This document shows, piece by piece, positions 18,295 through 27,973 of a stretch of DNA of 64,000 bases. The translations under genes and the position numbers were made by a program. Positions within the stretch are counted from its first letter, which is position 1; each line of letters starts with the position of its first letter. The stretch comes from Pseudomonadota bacterium (GTDB taxonomy: Bacteria; Pseudomonadota; Alphaproteobacteria; Acetobacterales; Acetobacteraceae): contig JAJZBV010000006.1 of the NCBI GenBank assembly GCA_021851785.1, positions 54,480 to 118,479 on the forward strand, written 5' to 3'. The notes under the pieces are model-generated. The model saw only the letters and a list, made by a program, of their open reading frames with translations, did not search any database and was not told where the DNA came from.

Positions 18295-20628
18295 TTATTT
18301 GGCGCGTAAGACCACCTGCATTCCAGAAAGGACGCCGCCTTCCGATGTTGGAACACAATCTTCTCCATCGTGAGCCACAACCAGATCAGAACTGCCTGAA
18401 AATTTACCTATCGCTTCCAGACCAAATTTTTTGCGATCCTGCTCTTCCAGACGTATCGAAAAGCCGGTCAGGTTCTCGCTTTTTCCCATAGTTCCAACGA
18501 ATTTTCCTTTGCTTGCCCAGTCCGTCCAAGCGCCATCCGCGAGGCGAGCGCGGTAGGCGAGTTCGCAAGCCAAGTCCTCTGGCGGAAAAATAGAAAATCC
18601 TTGGATATTGTGTCCGATCTTCAGCGGGCCAATGCACCCTCTTTCATTTTCGAAATCTCCGTAATTCCCAATATGAGCACGCACAATTAAAGGCAAAAAA
18701 TCCTGGTCGCGACTGATATCAATGTACGGAGAACCAATCACCAAATATTCACTCTGCGTGTCTGGCATTATTTTTTCAATAAGGCACATTCTTCTATAGA
18801 ACGTGATCGAGCGCATCGCTCGACCATAAGTCCTTAAGAAAGGATCTTCCTCGGCACTGATATCTATTTCAGCGTCGGCAACCCTCAAATCCACAAGTTT
18901 TTTCAGATAGTCCATACATGTAATATTAGAAACTCCACGATATATTATCTCCATTTTCTTGCCATAATTTGTCCGTAGGTCTTCAATGATATATATTCCA
19001 TTGTTTTTTACGAAGGGGAATAGTGTCTTCAAAGTAGTAATTTGATGCTCCCAAAAATGAGATCCATCCTCAATGATAATATCAAATGGGCCGTGCTTCA
19101 TGCCGACGCGCACGAGGTCTTCAATGTTAGATTGATCAATTATTTCTATAGATACTCGTGATCTAGAAAATCTTAATGTAGTTTTATCAATATCAGCACC
19201 TATGATTTTCGCATTAATAAAATAATTTTCCCACGTCGCCAACGAGGCCCCTCCTAAAATTCCAATTTCAAGCAATTTTATTTCTTTTTTTTGGAATTTA
19301 TTAAAATACCTCTCATAAAATGTCAAATAATCATGGTGAATAGAAGATTTATCCGTGCCAAATTTAACACCTATTTCATCAAGAGAGTTCGAAAAATCAG
19401 TAAATTTATGTTCTTTATTCATATTTTTTTCTGCTTTCACGCATGGATAAATCAGATTATCTTCGTTTCTGGCATCGGCACTTAGTGTTCTTGTTTCATT
19501 TTTTAGAATTTCCGCGAGTGCTTTTTCAAGGCGATCTGGCTCTATTTCAAAATCGTTATGGCCAGGCTGTCGTTCCGTCGTATTTTTGCCAAATATCTCA
19601 GCGTACCGCATGCCTCTTTGACCGGCTATATCCCAGAAAAAAGGATCAGGAAAATCATCTGGCGAGAGGCAAATTACGGTGCAGTTAGATGGCGAGAAGA
19701 TTAAATTCGCAAGTCCAGCGCCTTTAGGCCCCATTATGACGCTGGCTTCTGCGAAGAGCGTCGCCTTTTCGTGAAGATTCAATCCAGATAGTGTAATTAT
19801 GTCAAAACCATATTTTTCCAACAATCCACGAATGTTTTCTTCATTCGACAATTTCCGAAGCCCCGCGTCAGCACGAGATATGTATATGCGTTTTTTATTT
19901 AGTAAATTTTGTTTTTTGACAAAAATTTTTCTAACTAAATCTAAAGTTTCTGGAATTTTTGTTTGTGGTGGTGTATGTGGCGGCATAAGATATCTAAGAT
20001 CTTTGAATAAAATGGGTGATTCATTTTTATGCTCAATGATGGATGCATCTGGACAAATCGTACAGATTGTTTCCTGCATAATTTTGCGCATGCCTTGGTC
20101 AACATCAGCGCCAATTACGATAGACCAGCCATCTTTTTTTATTTCTTCTTTAAGAAGAGCTAAAATAGTCGCGCAATCAACGAGCCAGTGGCCGAAATTC
20201 GCTGTCCAAGGCCTCTTTACTAATAAGCAAGTTTCCTCAATTTGAAAATTGACTTGATTTTTTAGATCAAAGTTATTATTTTTGCTTTTTTTTAATCCAT
20301 CCGGCACCAAATCTTGAGCAACAAATTCAGCCGCACTCTCCCACAAAAGAAAATTATTTTGCGTAATAATGGAACCTTGCCCAACAATTTTTGCATTTCT
20401 AATCGAACATAAATATCTTGTAGTATAGGATTGATTTAAAATGTCGGTGTAAAAACCAAACCAATGCTTTGTTTCCGGCTTGGCAAGCTCGAAATCGACA
20501 TATACTGGTGCAGTTCTATTGTAGAAACCTGATTTTATCTTAATTTTTATGTCATAAATTCCAGCCTCCGCAAGCAAATTTGTGCAATTGTTTTCGATAA
20601 GATCAAGAATTTTAGCCACTTTTATCAT
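18295..20628 (-). CDS. Fusion: GT61-like glycosyltransferase + class I SAM methyltransferase + C-terminal degenerate repeats
   Basis: N: 'RPWTANFGHWLVDCATILALL', 'RIYISRADAGLRKLSNEENI', 'ASVIMGPKGAGLANLIFSP'; middle: 'KFGTDKSSIHHDYLTFYERYF...LLEIGILGGASLATWENYF...IIEDGSHFWEHQ'; C: repeated 'R-A-x..GFSI' units; AT-rich. Confidence 0.75.
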   Translation of the reverse strand: MIKVAKILDLIENNCTNLLAEAGIYDIKIKIKSGFYNRTAPVYVDFELAKPETKHWFGFYTDILNQSYTTRYLCSIRNAKIVGQGSIITQNNFLLWESAAEFVAQDLVPDGLKKSKNNNFDLKNQVNFQIEETCLLVKRPWTANFGHWLVDCATILALLKEEIKKDGWSIVIGADVDQGMRKIMQETICTICPDASIIEHKNESPILFKDLRYLMPPHTPPQTKIPETLDLVRKIFVKKQNLLNKKRIYISRADAGLRKLSNEENIRGLLEKYGFDIITLSGLNLHEKATLFAEASVIMGPKGAGLANLIFSPSNCTVICLSPDDFPDPFFWDIAGQRGMRYAEIFGKNTTERQPGHNDFEIEPDRLEKALAEILKNETRTLSADARNEDNLIYPCVKAEKNMNKEHKFTDFSNSLDEIGVKFGTDKSSIHHDYLTFYERYFNKFQKKEIKLLEIGILGGASLATWENYFINAKIIGADIDKTTLRFSRSRVSIEIIDQSNIEDLVRVGMKHGPFDIIIEDGSHFWEHQITTLKTLFPFVKNNGIYIIEDLRTNYGKKMEIIYRGVSNITCMDYLKKLVDLRVADAEIDISAEEDPFLRTYGRAMRSITFYRRMCLIEKIMPDTQSEYLVIGSPYIDISRDQDFLPLIVRAHIGNYGDFENERGCIGPLKIGHNIQGFSIFPPEDLACELAYRARLADGAWTDWASKGKFVGTMGKSENLTGFSIRLEEQDRKKFGLEAIGKFSGSSDLVVAHDGEDCVPTSEGGVLSGMQVVLRAK

Positions 20629-20747
20629 TGTAACTCCTTACATTCATCATTGCTTCAAGTGTATTGAATTATATATTCAAATAAATAACGCATGAAATAT
20701 AGGGTTGATTGTAAATTCTGTGTTTCATCATAATTGTTATCTTCTTA

Positions 20748-21779
20748 TCATGCTGTGCGGCTAATGGTTATTCTTGCCTCAATGGGCAGATCCTTCTTCA
20801 ATTCATCGGAAATGGCAGCGTCGGTTTCTCTCAGAATATTCCAGGCCCACTCCGGCAACGCGCGCATTACGGCCTCTTCTGACAAGCCTAGCGAGAGGCG
20901 CAAATTAGTCAGTGTCTGCCGCGTAAAGCAATCATCGCTGAGATTAATCGGCTCGATTTCCAGATCATAACCGCCGAGGGGCGCAATGACTCCCTTGAAA
21001 AAAGCATGAGTAAAAAGCCATTTATCATCGAGGTCGCGGAAAATCGGCGCCGATTTATCAGAGCCGGCGCGGACTACATAGTCTTGAATCAGAGCACGCA
21101 GGGTATGGGTCGCCGCTCCGGACAGTGGCACGATAGAACCATCCGCGTTGCGTGCAAGAATGCGCTCATAGGCGAGCCGCAAAATGGCGTTGCCTGCTTC
21201 GAACGGCTCAAAAAAAATTGCTGTCCCATTCGGGGACAACGCATGGCAGGCCCGGCGGACGCATTCCGCCGGATCGAGAAGATGATGCAAAACCGCCGCA
21301 CCGACGACAAGATCAACCGCCCCCTCGACATAATCCGCACTCGTGGCGTCCAGGCATACCAGCGATACCCTGGAACGCTTTTCCGAATCCGCGCCGAGAT
21401 GGTCCCGTAAAATAGCAAGAAGATTTTCGCTCAGGTCGGTTGCGACCACCCTGGCCTTGGGAAACAAATCGAGGAGAGGCAGCACGGAATTCCCCGACCC
21501 GGACCCGATGTCGAGTACAATGGAAGGCTCGCGCGCAAGTCGCCCTTTGGTTGCCTGCTCGATAAGCCACCGAAAGTAAGGTGTCGCGCTATAGCGCTCA
21601 TGGTACACCCAGGCTTCTTGAAGAAATTGCTTGGTGATGCCGATTTTGGCGGCACCGACATCCTCGGCAGGCATAAGAATACCGGAGAATTCCGGACCGC
21701 TCACACTTCCCATATCAATTAATTTTCCCAATACCACGCGATTAGCAAAATGCTTTTTATTAGCAATAGCTTTTGTCAT
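20748..21779 (-). CDS. Class I SAM-dependent methyltransferase
   Basis: 'IVLDIGSGSGNSVLPLLDLFPKARVVATDLSENLLAIL', 'AVDLVVGAAVLHHLLDPAECVRRACHALSPNGTAIFFEPFE'. Confidence 0.82.
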   Translation of the reverse strand: MTKAIANKKHFANRVVLGKLIDMGSVSGPEFSGILMPAEDVGAAKIGITKQFLQEAWVYHERYSATPYFRWLIEQATKGRLAREPSIVLDIGSGSGNSVLPLLDLFPKARVVATDLSENLLAILRDHLGADSEKRSRVSLVCLDATSADYVEGAVDLVVGAAVLHHLLDPAECVRRACHALSPNGTAIFFEPFEAGNAILRLAYERILARNADGSIVPLSGAATHTLRALIQDYVVRAGSDKSAPIFRDLDDKWLFTHAFFKGVIAPLGGYDLEIEPINLSDDCFTRQTLTNLRLSLGLSEEAVMRALPEWAWNILRETDAAISDELKKDLPIEARITISRTA

Positions 21780-21827
21780 AATTCATCTCTCACGAAAATT
21801 CACGGACGGCTTTACCCATTTTTACGG

Positions 21828-24338
21828 TCATGCATGCGCCCTCGCCGCATGAACGCGCTCCAGCATATTAAGCAGGGACTTGCCTTCGCAAAACGGCAGG
21901 ATCGCGCCGTTCGCGTAATACCTGATCCGCTCCGCCGGCGCGCCGAGGTCGAAAGTGGCGAGCGGCAGGCCGAGCGCCATGACTTCCTCGGCAACGAAGG
22001 AAAACGTCTCCGGCCAGATGGAAGGCAAGAAAATCATATTGACGCCCGCCTCGATCAGCAAGGCGCGGATGTTGGCGTGGTTATAGGCGGGGATGCTCGT
22101 GACCCCCTCCGTTTTCAGTTCAGGATCGGTCTCCGGGGCGAGGGCGCCGAACAGCACCAGCCGCGCGCGTGAGCCGCCGCGCCGGATCGCCGCCGCCAGG
22201 CCGCGGATGATGCGCGAGCCCTTGGCGACGTTCAGATTGCCGAGAACGCCGAGCGTCAAATCCGGCGAGGCAGCCGCAACGATCGGCTCGGCGCCGAGGA
22301 AGTGGGCGAGGAAATGCGGGCTGACGATGATATTGTCGAGCGCGGGAAACACACGCCGCACCAACGCCGCCGATGAGCGCGAAAAGCAGAGAACACGGTC
22401 CGCGCGGGCGAGCAGGTTCCCCATCGCGCCACGCCACGCCGCGATGGTGAAGGGGACGGCCGTCTCCGCCGGAGGGCGAATATTCGCATTCCGTGGCAGG
22501 CAGTCGGCGCACACCTCGGGGGCGGGAAGGTGGCAAAAACGATCGTGGTCGTCGAGAAGATTGATCGAAGGACAGAGAAGAAAGAAATCATGGATCATGA
22601 TGTCGAGCGCGAGGCCGCGCAGGGTGAGCAGCATATCGATGCGGGCGGCGAGGCGCAGGGGCTCCTCCCAATGGCCGAGATTGTTGACCACCAGCCGCCG
22701 CCCCCGCACGCGGGCGAGCAAGGCATCGAGGTCGTCCCAGGCGGAGTCGGGGAAAACATGTGAAATCCCGGGCGCGCGGAGATGCAGCGTGATCGCGTCA
22801 CCCTCCGCGCCGGGCAGCACGATGATGTGCGGAACACCCTCTTCCGCCAGCCGGGCGGAAATCTCCTCACGGGTGATTTTCGAGCCGCCACCGAGAGCGT
22901 GGTCGATGATCACATCCACCGCGGCGGCGCGCTCGGCGGCGATCAGGAAAGCGACGCAGGCGCGCACCGGGGCGAACGGATCGAGCGCGAGGAAATCCAT
23001 GACCCGGTTGTGATAGGCAGGGAAGCGCTCGTTGATGACCCCGAGACTGTTCGCCATCAGGGCCTTTTTCTCCTCGCTCAGATAGATGCCGCCATGCTTG
23101 TGATAGACGAAGAGGTTGGCGACATGGACGTTGTGGTAGCCGAACGCCTCGGCGCGCAGGCACCAATCATTCTCCTCGCCATAGCCGCGCCCGAAGGCCG
23201 CCTCATCGAACCAGCCGGCTTTCTCGACGGCGCGGCGATTCATCCCCATGCAGAAGCCGACGCCGGAGGGGATCGGGATATTGGCTTCCTCGGGCAGAAC
23301 GCGACGGAACATACGGTCGATCCGTTCGACGCCAAACCCAAGATAGAGCGGGTTATCCTCGCCAATTGTCGGAAAACTGCAAACCGTCCCGGCATTGGTG
23401 AAAGGCGTGGTGCTGGCGACGGCGGGATTAAGAAAAATCGGCCACATCAATCTTTCCAGCCAATAATCGGGCAGGACGATATCGGTGTTGAGCGTCACCA
23501 GATGCCCGGGCGGGGCATGTTTGATTCCTTCGCACATCGCGCTGACGTAGCCGTTATTGACCGGAATGCGCACCAGGATGACGTGGTCGTGGGCGGCGGC
23601 GAGGGCGCGGAGATAGGCGCTGATGGCGCCATCGGTGTTGCCGTTGTCGATCAGCACGAGATGATGCGGCGAGCGGGTATGCGTGAGGAGGGATTGAAAG
23701 AACGCCGGCAGATACTGTGCGCCGCGATAGACGGACACCATGATGACGACGGGTTCGGGCAGCGGCGGTGGCAGCGAGGGGGCGGAGGAACGCACCACCG
23801 ACAATGTCGCGCCGAGCCCTTCTTCGACGACGAACCGGCGTTCAAAATATTGATCGAACGTCGCGCCGGCGAAATCGAATTGCGGGGAGTTCACATAGAT
23901 TTCGACGTCCCGCCACTCCCCCTCCGCCTCGTGCCAGCGCAGCGTCGCGAGCGGCACGGCAATCTCGTTGCCGTCGGTAAGAGTAACCACCAGACGGACG
24001 GCGCCCCCCTCGGCGGAGGGGAGCTTGGTGGCCGAAAAACCGCAATGGACGGCATGGGGGTTTCCCCATGTCTCGAAAACATCCATCCGCTCGGCGCCGA
24101 TACGGCAGGGGCGGCGATGGGTCCGGTCTCCGGCATCGATCTCCAGCATAATGCTGGCGACCGGGATTTTCTCATGGAAAAGCCAGCCGCGAATATTCAG
24201 GCGATCCCGGCGCGAAACCTCCAAATGGTCGACATAGAGCTTTATTCCATGCGCCAGCGGATCCGGAATGCGGGGCGCGATCTTGCGCGGCATTTTTCTG
24301 TTTTTCAGAACACGGTCCATCGTCACCGAATTTGCCAA
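21828..24338 (-). CDS. Multidomain glycosyltransferase: N-terminal beta-type domain + GT2 + GT4-like
   Basis: GT2: 'IMVSVYRGAQYLPAFFQSLLTHTRSPHHLVLIDNGNTDGAISAYL...LVTLNTDIVLPDYWLERL'; GT4-like: 'LTLGVLGNLNVAKGSRIIRGLAAAI...PAYNHANIRALLIEAGVNMIFLPSIWPETFSFVAEEVMALGLPLATFDLGAPAERI'. Confidence 0.8.
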   Translation of the reverse strand: MANSVTMDRVLKNRKMPRKIAPRIPDPLAHGIKLYVDHLEVSRRDRLNIRGWLFHEKIPVASIMLEIDAGDRTHRRPCRIGAERMDVFETWGNPHAVHCGFSATKLPSAEGGAVRLVVTLTDGNEIAVPLATLRWHEAEGEWRDVEIYVNSPQFDFAGATFDQYFERRFVVEEGLGATLSVVRSSAPSLPPPLPEPVVIMVSVYRGAQYLPAFFQSLLTHTRSPHHLVLIDNGNTDGAISAYLRALAAAHDHVILVRIPVNNGYVSAMCEGIKHAPPGHLVTLNTDIVLPDYWLERLMWPIFLNPAVASTTPFTNAGTVCSFPTIGEDNPLYLGFGVERIDRMFRRVLPEEANIPIPSGVGFCMGMNRRAVEKAGWFDEAAFGRGYGEENDWCLRAEAFGYHNVHVANLFVYHKHGGIYLSEEKKALMANSLGVINERFPAYHNRVMDFLALDPFAPVRACVAFLIAAERAAAVDVIIDHALGGGSKITREEISARLAEEGVPHIIVLPGAEGDAITLHLRAPGISHVFPDSAWDDLDALLARVRGRRLVVNNLGHWEEPLRLAARIDMLLTLRGLALDIMIHDFFLLCPSINLLDDHDRFCHLPAPEVCADCLPRNANIRPPAETAVPFTIAAWRGAMGNLLARADRVLCFSRSSAALVRRVFPALDNIIVSPHFLAHFLGAEPIVAAASPDLTLGVLGNLNVAKGSRIIRGLAAAIRRGGSRARLVLFGALAPETDPELKTEGVTSIPAYNHANIRALLIEAGVNMIFLPSIWPETFSFVAEEVMALGLPLATFDLGAPAERIRYYANGAILPFCEGKSLLNMLERVHAARAHA

Positions 24339-24364
24339 ATCGCCGCCCCTCGCATCGTCTCGTC

Positions 24365-25288
24365 TTACACCCCGGCCAACGCCGTCTCAATATACTCATC
24401 CCAGAGCGCCGCCTCGGCGGCGGCGGAGAGCCTTATCGGGTCGGTGTTGATGCGGACCATGGGCTCGGAGAAATCGCTTTGCTCGGCGAGATCGAGGGCG
24501 CAGGCGAGCTTGCTCCGCGCCCGTGTCTCGCGCGCGAAACGCTCGGCAAACGCCCCTTGCGTCTCGACATAGAAACTCGGGCCGAGGCGGGTTTCCGCCG
24601 CGCCGCCGGGGATTTTCGCGGCAAACCCGGCATAGGCCTCGGCGAGGGCGCGGACCGGGACATTGTCGCGGACATAGCGCGGGGTGCGCACCTCGGCGGT
24701 CTTGCCCTCCCGCCAGGTGCGGAGAAGATAGGCGCCGAAGCGCGGCTCCTCAAGCGGGCCGAACGGGTTGGCGATGACGAAATGCCCCAATGGCACGCCG
24801 ATCTCACCGCAGCGATAGCGAAACACCGCCGCCGTCAGCCCCTTCGAGAGGCCATAGGGCGAGAACGCGCGGAGCGGCGTCTCGCCGGCGCCCTCGTCGG
24901 GGGCGAACACCGAGCCGGTGAGGACGACGCCGGCAAGACCGCGCCCGACCATGGTGTCCAGCACGGGGCGCAGCGCGCGCGTATTCGTGGCCAAGGCGCC
25001 GGCGACGTCGAAATCCGGGCTGCGGTAATCGCCGACCTCGGCGGCGTGGTGGCAGAGGAGATCAAAATTCTCCGCCCCGATCAGGGCCAGGAACGGCGCC
25101 GCGCCGAACGGGCATTCGGGCACCAGGCGGACCTCTCCGGCCAGCCCGCGCACACGCTGCGCCCGCGCGCCCTCATAGCGCGCCGGCGCGCCCCGGAGCG
25201 GTGCCGTGACCTCATGGCCGGCCGCCGCCAGGGCTTTGGCGAACCAATAGCCGGTGAACGAGGAGGCGCCGGTGAGCAGGATTTTCAC
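24365..25288 (-). CDS. NAD-dependent epimerase/dehydratase family protein
   Basis: 'MKILLTGASSFTGYWFAKALAAAGHEVTAPLRG', 'SPYGLSKGLTAAVFRY'. Confidence 0.8.
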   Translation of the reverse strand: MKILLTGASSFTGYWFAKALAAAGHEVTAPLRGAPARYEGARAQRVRGLAGEVRLVPECPFGAAPFLALIGAENFDLLCHHAAEVGDYRSPDFDVAGALATNTRALRPVLDTMVGRGLAGVVLTGSVFAPDEGAGETPLRAFSPYGLSKGLTAAVFRYRCGEIGVPLGHFVIANPFGPLEEPRFGAYLLRTWREGKTAEVRTPRYVRDNVPVRALAEAYAGFAAKIPGGAAETRLGPSFYVETQGAFAERFARETRARSKLACALDLAEQSDFSEPMVRINTDPIRLSAAAEAALWDEYIETALAGV

Positions 25289-25851
25289 CGCAGCCCCCGC
25301 AGCCGCGCGGTGCCGTGGAACACCTCGTCGAAATCCGGCCAGGCGGCATCCTTGTCGGAGACCGTGGTCGGCGTGACCGGCCAGTCGATCGCGAAGCGCG
25401 GATCGCTCCAGCGCACGCCGCGCTCCTCCTCCGGGCCGTAGAACGCGCTGACGAAATAGAGCGCCTCGGCATCGTTGCTCAGCGTGACAAACCCGTGCGC
25501 GCAGCCGCGCGGCACATACATCATGCGCCGGTTCTCGGCCGAAAGCTCGGCGCCGAACCAGCGCCCGAAGCTCGGGCTCTCCGGGCGAAGATCGAGCACC
25601 ACGTCCCAGAGCGCGCCGCGCACCGCGCGCACCAGCTTGACCTCCGCCGCCGGCGGCAACTGGTAATGGAGGCCGCGCAGCGTCCCCGCCTCGGCGGTGA
25701 GCGAATTATTCGCCTGCACGAAGCGGGTCTCCAGGCCGGCTTGCGCGAATTCGCGCTCGCAGAAGACGCGGGCGAAAAACCCGCGCGCGTCGCCGCGCTT
25801 CTCGATCTCGATCAGGCGGCAGCCCTCGACCGGGGTTTCATGGAAAATCAT
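25285..25851 (-). CDS. dTDP-4-dehydrorhamnose 3,5-epimerase-like protein (RfbC family)
   Basis: 'GDARGFFARVFCEREFAQAGLETRFVQANNSLTAEAGTLRGLHYQ...VPRGCAHGFVTLSNDAEALYFVSAFY'; ATGA overlaps both sides. Confidence 0.85.
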   Translation of the reverse strand: MIFHETPVEGCRLIEIEKRGDARGFFARVFCEREFAQAGLETRFVQANNSLTAEAGTLRGLHYQLPPAAEVKLVRAVRGALWDVVLDLRPESPSFGRWFGAELSAENRRMMYVPRGCAHGFVTLSNDAEALYFVSAFYGPEEERGVRWSDPRFAIDWPVTPTTVSDKDAAWPDFDEVFHGTARLRGLR

Positions 25852-26909
25852 CGTGCGGCCTCTCCTTCGCGCCAGCGCAGATCGGCGCCGAGCGTGCCTT
25901 GTTGCGTCAGGTGTTCGAGAACTTTCAGTCGCATCAGGGGGGAGTCGCGAAATGCCGCATCGGCGAAGGCGATCGCGGCGAGCCCGTCGCGGAGGGCGGC
26001 GATCGAGCGGTCCAGCGTCATCGCCGGCTGATGCGCCGGCGCCAGCGTGCGGAACAGGCTGAAATCGACGCGGTAGGAGCGCTGGTCGGGCGGGGCGGCG
26101 TGGTTGATCGAAACCTCCGTCCCCGGCACGGCGTCCGCGACCGCGGCGGCGAGGTCGCGGACCTGGAAATTCCACCCATCCGCGCCGGCATTGACCGCGA
26201 GAAGCCGCCCACCCGCGCTCTCCGGCCGGATCAGCGCCCATTCGATGGCGCGCGCCATGTCGTTGACATCGATCAGCGGCCGCCAGGGCGAGCCGTCGGA
26301 GAGCACGCTGATGCGGCGCGCGGCAAGCGCGGCGGCGACGAAATCATTGAGCACGAGGTCGAGCCGGAGGCGGGGCGAGAAGCCGCAGGCGGTCGCGAAG
26401 CGGAGCGACGTCGTCACCATCGCGCCGAGATCGGCCTGGGCGAGCCCCTCCTCGGTCGCGATTTTCGAGCGCGCATAGGCGGTGAGCGGGTTGAGCGCGT
26501 CCCCCTCGCGCCGAGGGGTCGCATCGGCGAGGCCATAGACACTGCACGAGGAGGCGAACACGAAGCGCCCGACGCCCCTTGCTGCGGCAAGCTCGGCGAG
26601 ACGCAGGCTGGCGCGGTGATTGATCGCGTCCGTCACCGCCTCGAAGCGATTGCCCATGGGGTCGTTCGAGACCGCGGCGAGATGGACGACGGCATCGACG
26701 CCATCGAGCAGATCGCCGGGGAGATCACGCACATCGCCGAAATATTGCCGTTCGAGACGATGCTCGGGGAGCGGCGCGCGCGAGGTCAGGCAATGGGCGA
26801 AAAACCCGGCGTCGAAGCCGACCAGGCGGGCCTCCGGCAGCGCGCGGCGGAGATGGCCGACGAGAACCGAGCCGACATAGCCGAGATTACCGGTGATCAG
26901 AATGCGCAT
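25848..26909 (-). CDS. NAD-dependent epimerase/dehydratase
   Basis: 'MRILITGNLGYVGSVLVGHLRR', 'VHLAAVSNDPMGNRFE', 'FASSCSVYG', 'YARSKIATEE'. Confidence 0.85.
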   Translation of the reverse strand: MRILITGNLGYVGSVLVGHLRRALPEARLVGFDAGFFAHCLTSRAPLPEHRLERQYFGDVRDLPGDLLDGVDAVVHLAAVSNDPMGNRFEAVTDAINHRASLRLAELAAARGVGRFVFASSCSVYGLADATPRREGDALNPLTAYARSKIATEEGLAQADLGAMVTTSLRFATACGFSPRLRLDLVLNDFVAAALAARRISVLSDGSPWRPLIDVNDMARAIEWALIRPESAGGRLLAVNAGADGWNFQVRDLAAAVADAVPGTEVSINHAAPPDQRSYRVDFSLFRTLAPAHQPAMTLDRSIAALRDGLAAIAFADAAFRDSPLMRLKVLEHLTQQGTLGADLRWREGEAAR

Positions 26910-26914
26910 GAGAC

Positions 26915-27685
26915 TCACCAGATCTTCCAGGGGGCTTGGCCTGAGGCCCAAAGCCCCTCGAGGTAGCGCCGGTCGCGGAGGGTATCCATCGGGTGCCAGA
27001 AACCGTGGTGGAAGCGCACCGAAAGCTGCCCCTCCTCGGCCAGCCGCTCCAGCGGCTCGCGCTCCCAGACCGTGTCATCGCCGGCGATATAGGCGCCGAC
27101 CGCGGGGCTCGCGACGAAGAAGCCGCCATTGATCCAGCCGCCATCGCCCACCGGCTTCTCGGCGAAGCGCGTCACCCGCGCGCCGTCATGGCGGATGGCG
27201 CCGAAGCGGCCGGGCGGCTGCACCGCCGTCACGGTGCAGAGCCGGCCCTCGTGGCGATGGAAATCGATCAGGCCACGCACGTCGATATCGGCGACGCCGT
27301 CGCCATAGGTGAGGCAGAACGCCTCGTCACCGGCGACATGCGGCAGGATGCGCCGGATGCGGCCGCCGATCTCGGTGGTCTCGCCGGTTTCGACGAGGGT
27401 GACGCGCCAGGGCTCGGCCTGCGGGCGGATCACCTCGACGGCATTGCGGCCGAGATCGACAACAATGTCAGAACTGTGAACAAAATAATTAATAAAAAAC
27501 TCTTTTATGACGTAACCTTTGTAGCCAAGACAAATAATGAATTCGTTGATCCCATGCAGGGAATATATTTTCATGATGTGCCAGAGAATGGGACGGCCGC
27601 CGATGTCCACCATCGGCTTCGGTTTGGTTTCCGTTTCTTCGGCCAGCCGCGTCCCGAGGCCGCCGGCCAGAATGACTGCTTTCAT
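26915..27685 (-). CDS. rfbF: Glucose-1-phosphate cytidylyltransferase
   Basis: 'MKAVILAGGLGTRLAEETETKPKPMVDIGGRPILWHIMKIYSLHGINEFIICLGYKGYVIKEFF', 'FWHPMDTLRDRRYLEGLW'. Confidence 0.88.
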   Translation of the reverse strand: MKAVILAGGLGTRLAEETETKPKPMVDIGGRPILWHIMKIYSLHGINEFIICLGYKGYVIKEFFINYFVHSSDIVVDLGRNAVEVIRPQAEPWRVTLVETGETTEIGGRIRRILPHVAGDEAFCLTYGDGVADIDVRGLIDFHRHEGRLCTVTAVQPPGRFGAIRHDGARVTRFAEKPVGDGGWINGGFFVASPAVGAYIAGDDTVWEREPLERLAEEGQLSVRFHHGFWHPMDTLRDRRYLEGLWASGQAPWKIW

Positions 27686-27973
27686 TTTACGTTGTCTTCC
27701 TCATTTTTCGCGATGACCCATTCCCCATGCATTTCATCAGTGCATGACCTGATCGCGGCTCCACCCTATTTTTCTAACATGCCGCGCAGCCACGGCACCA
27801 GCGCGCGAGGGTAAAAAACCAAGGCTTTTGACGCGGTTACGCCGCAAGGGTGGCCAATAAGAAAGATTTATCCCATGAAATAAGATTTATTTGACCTGAC
27901 GTTGTTATTGATTTATTAACATAAAAATAACGCTTAGAGAGTCATCGGCGGCCAGAAAAAGGCAAAAATTCAA

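Noticed and set aside
19800-20245. 148-aa plus-strand ORF in the AT-rich island
   Set aside because: Antisense to the GT61-like domain, which has convincing family motifs; no domain in this frame
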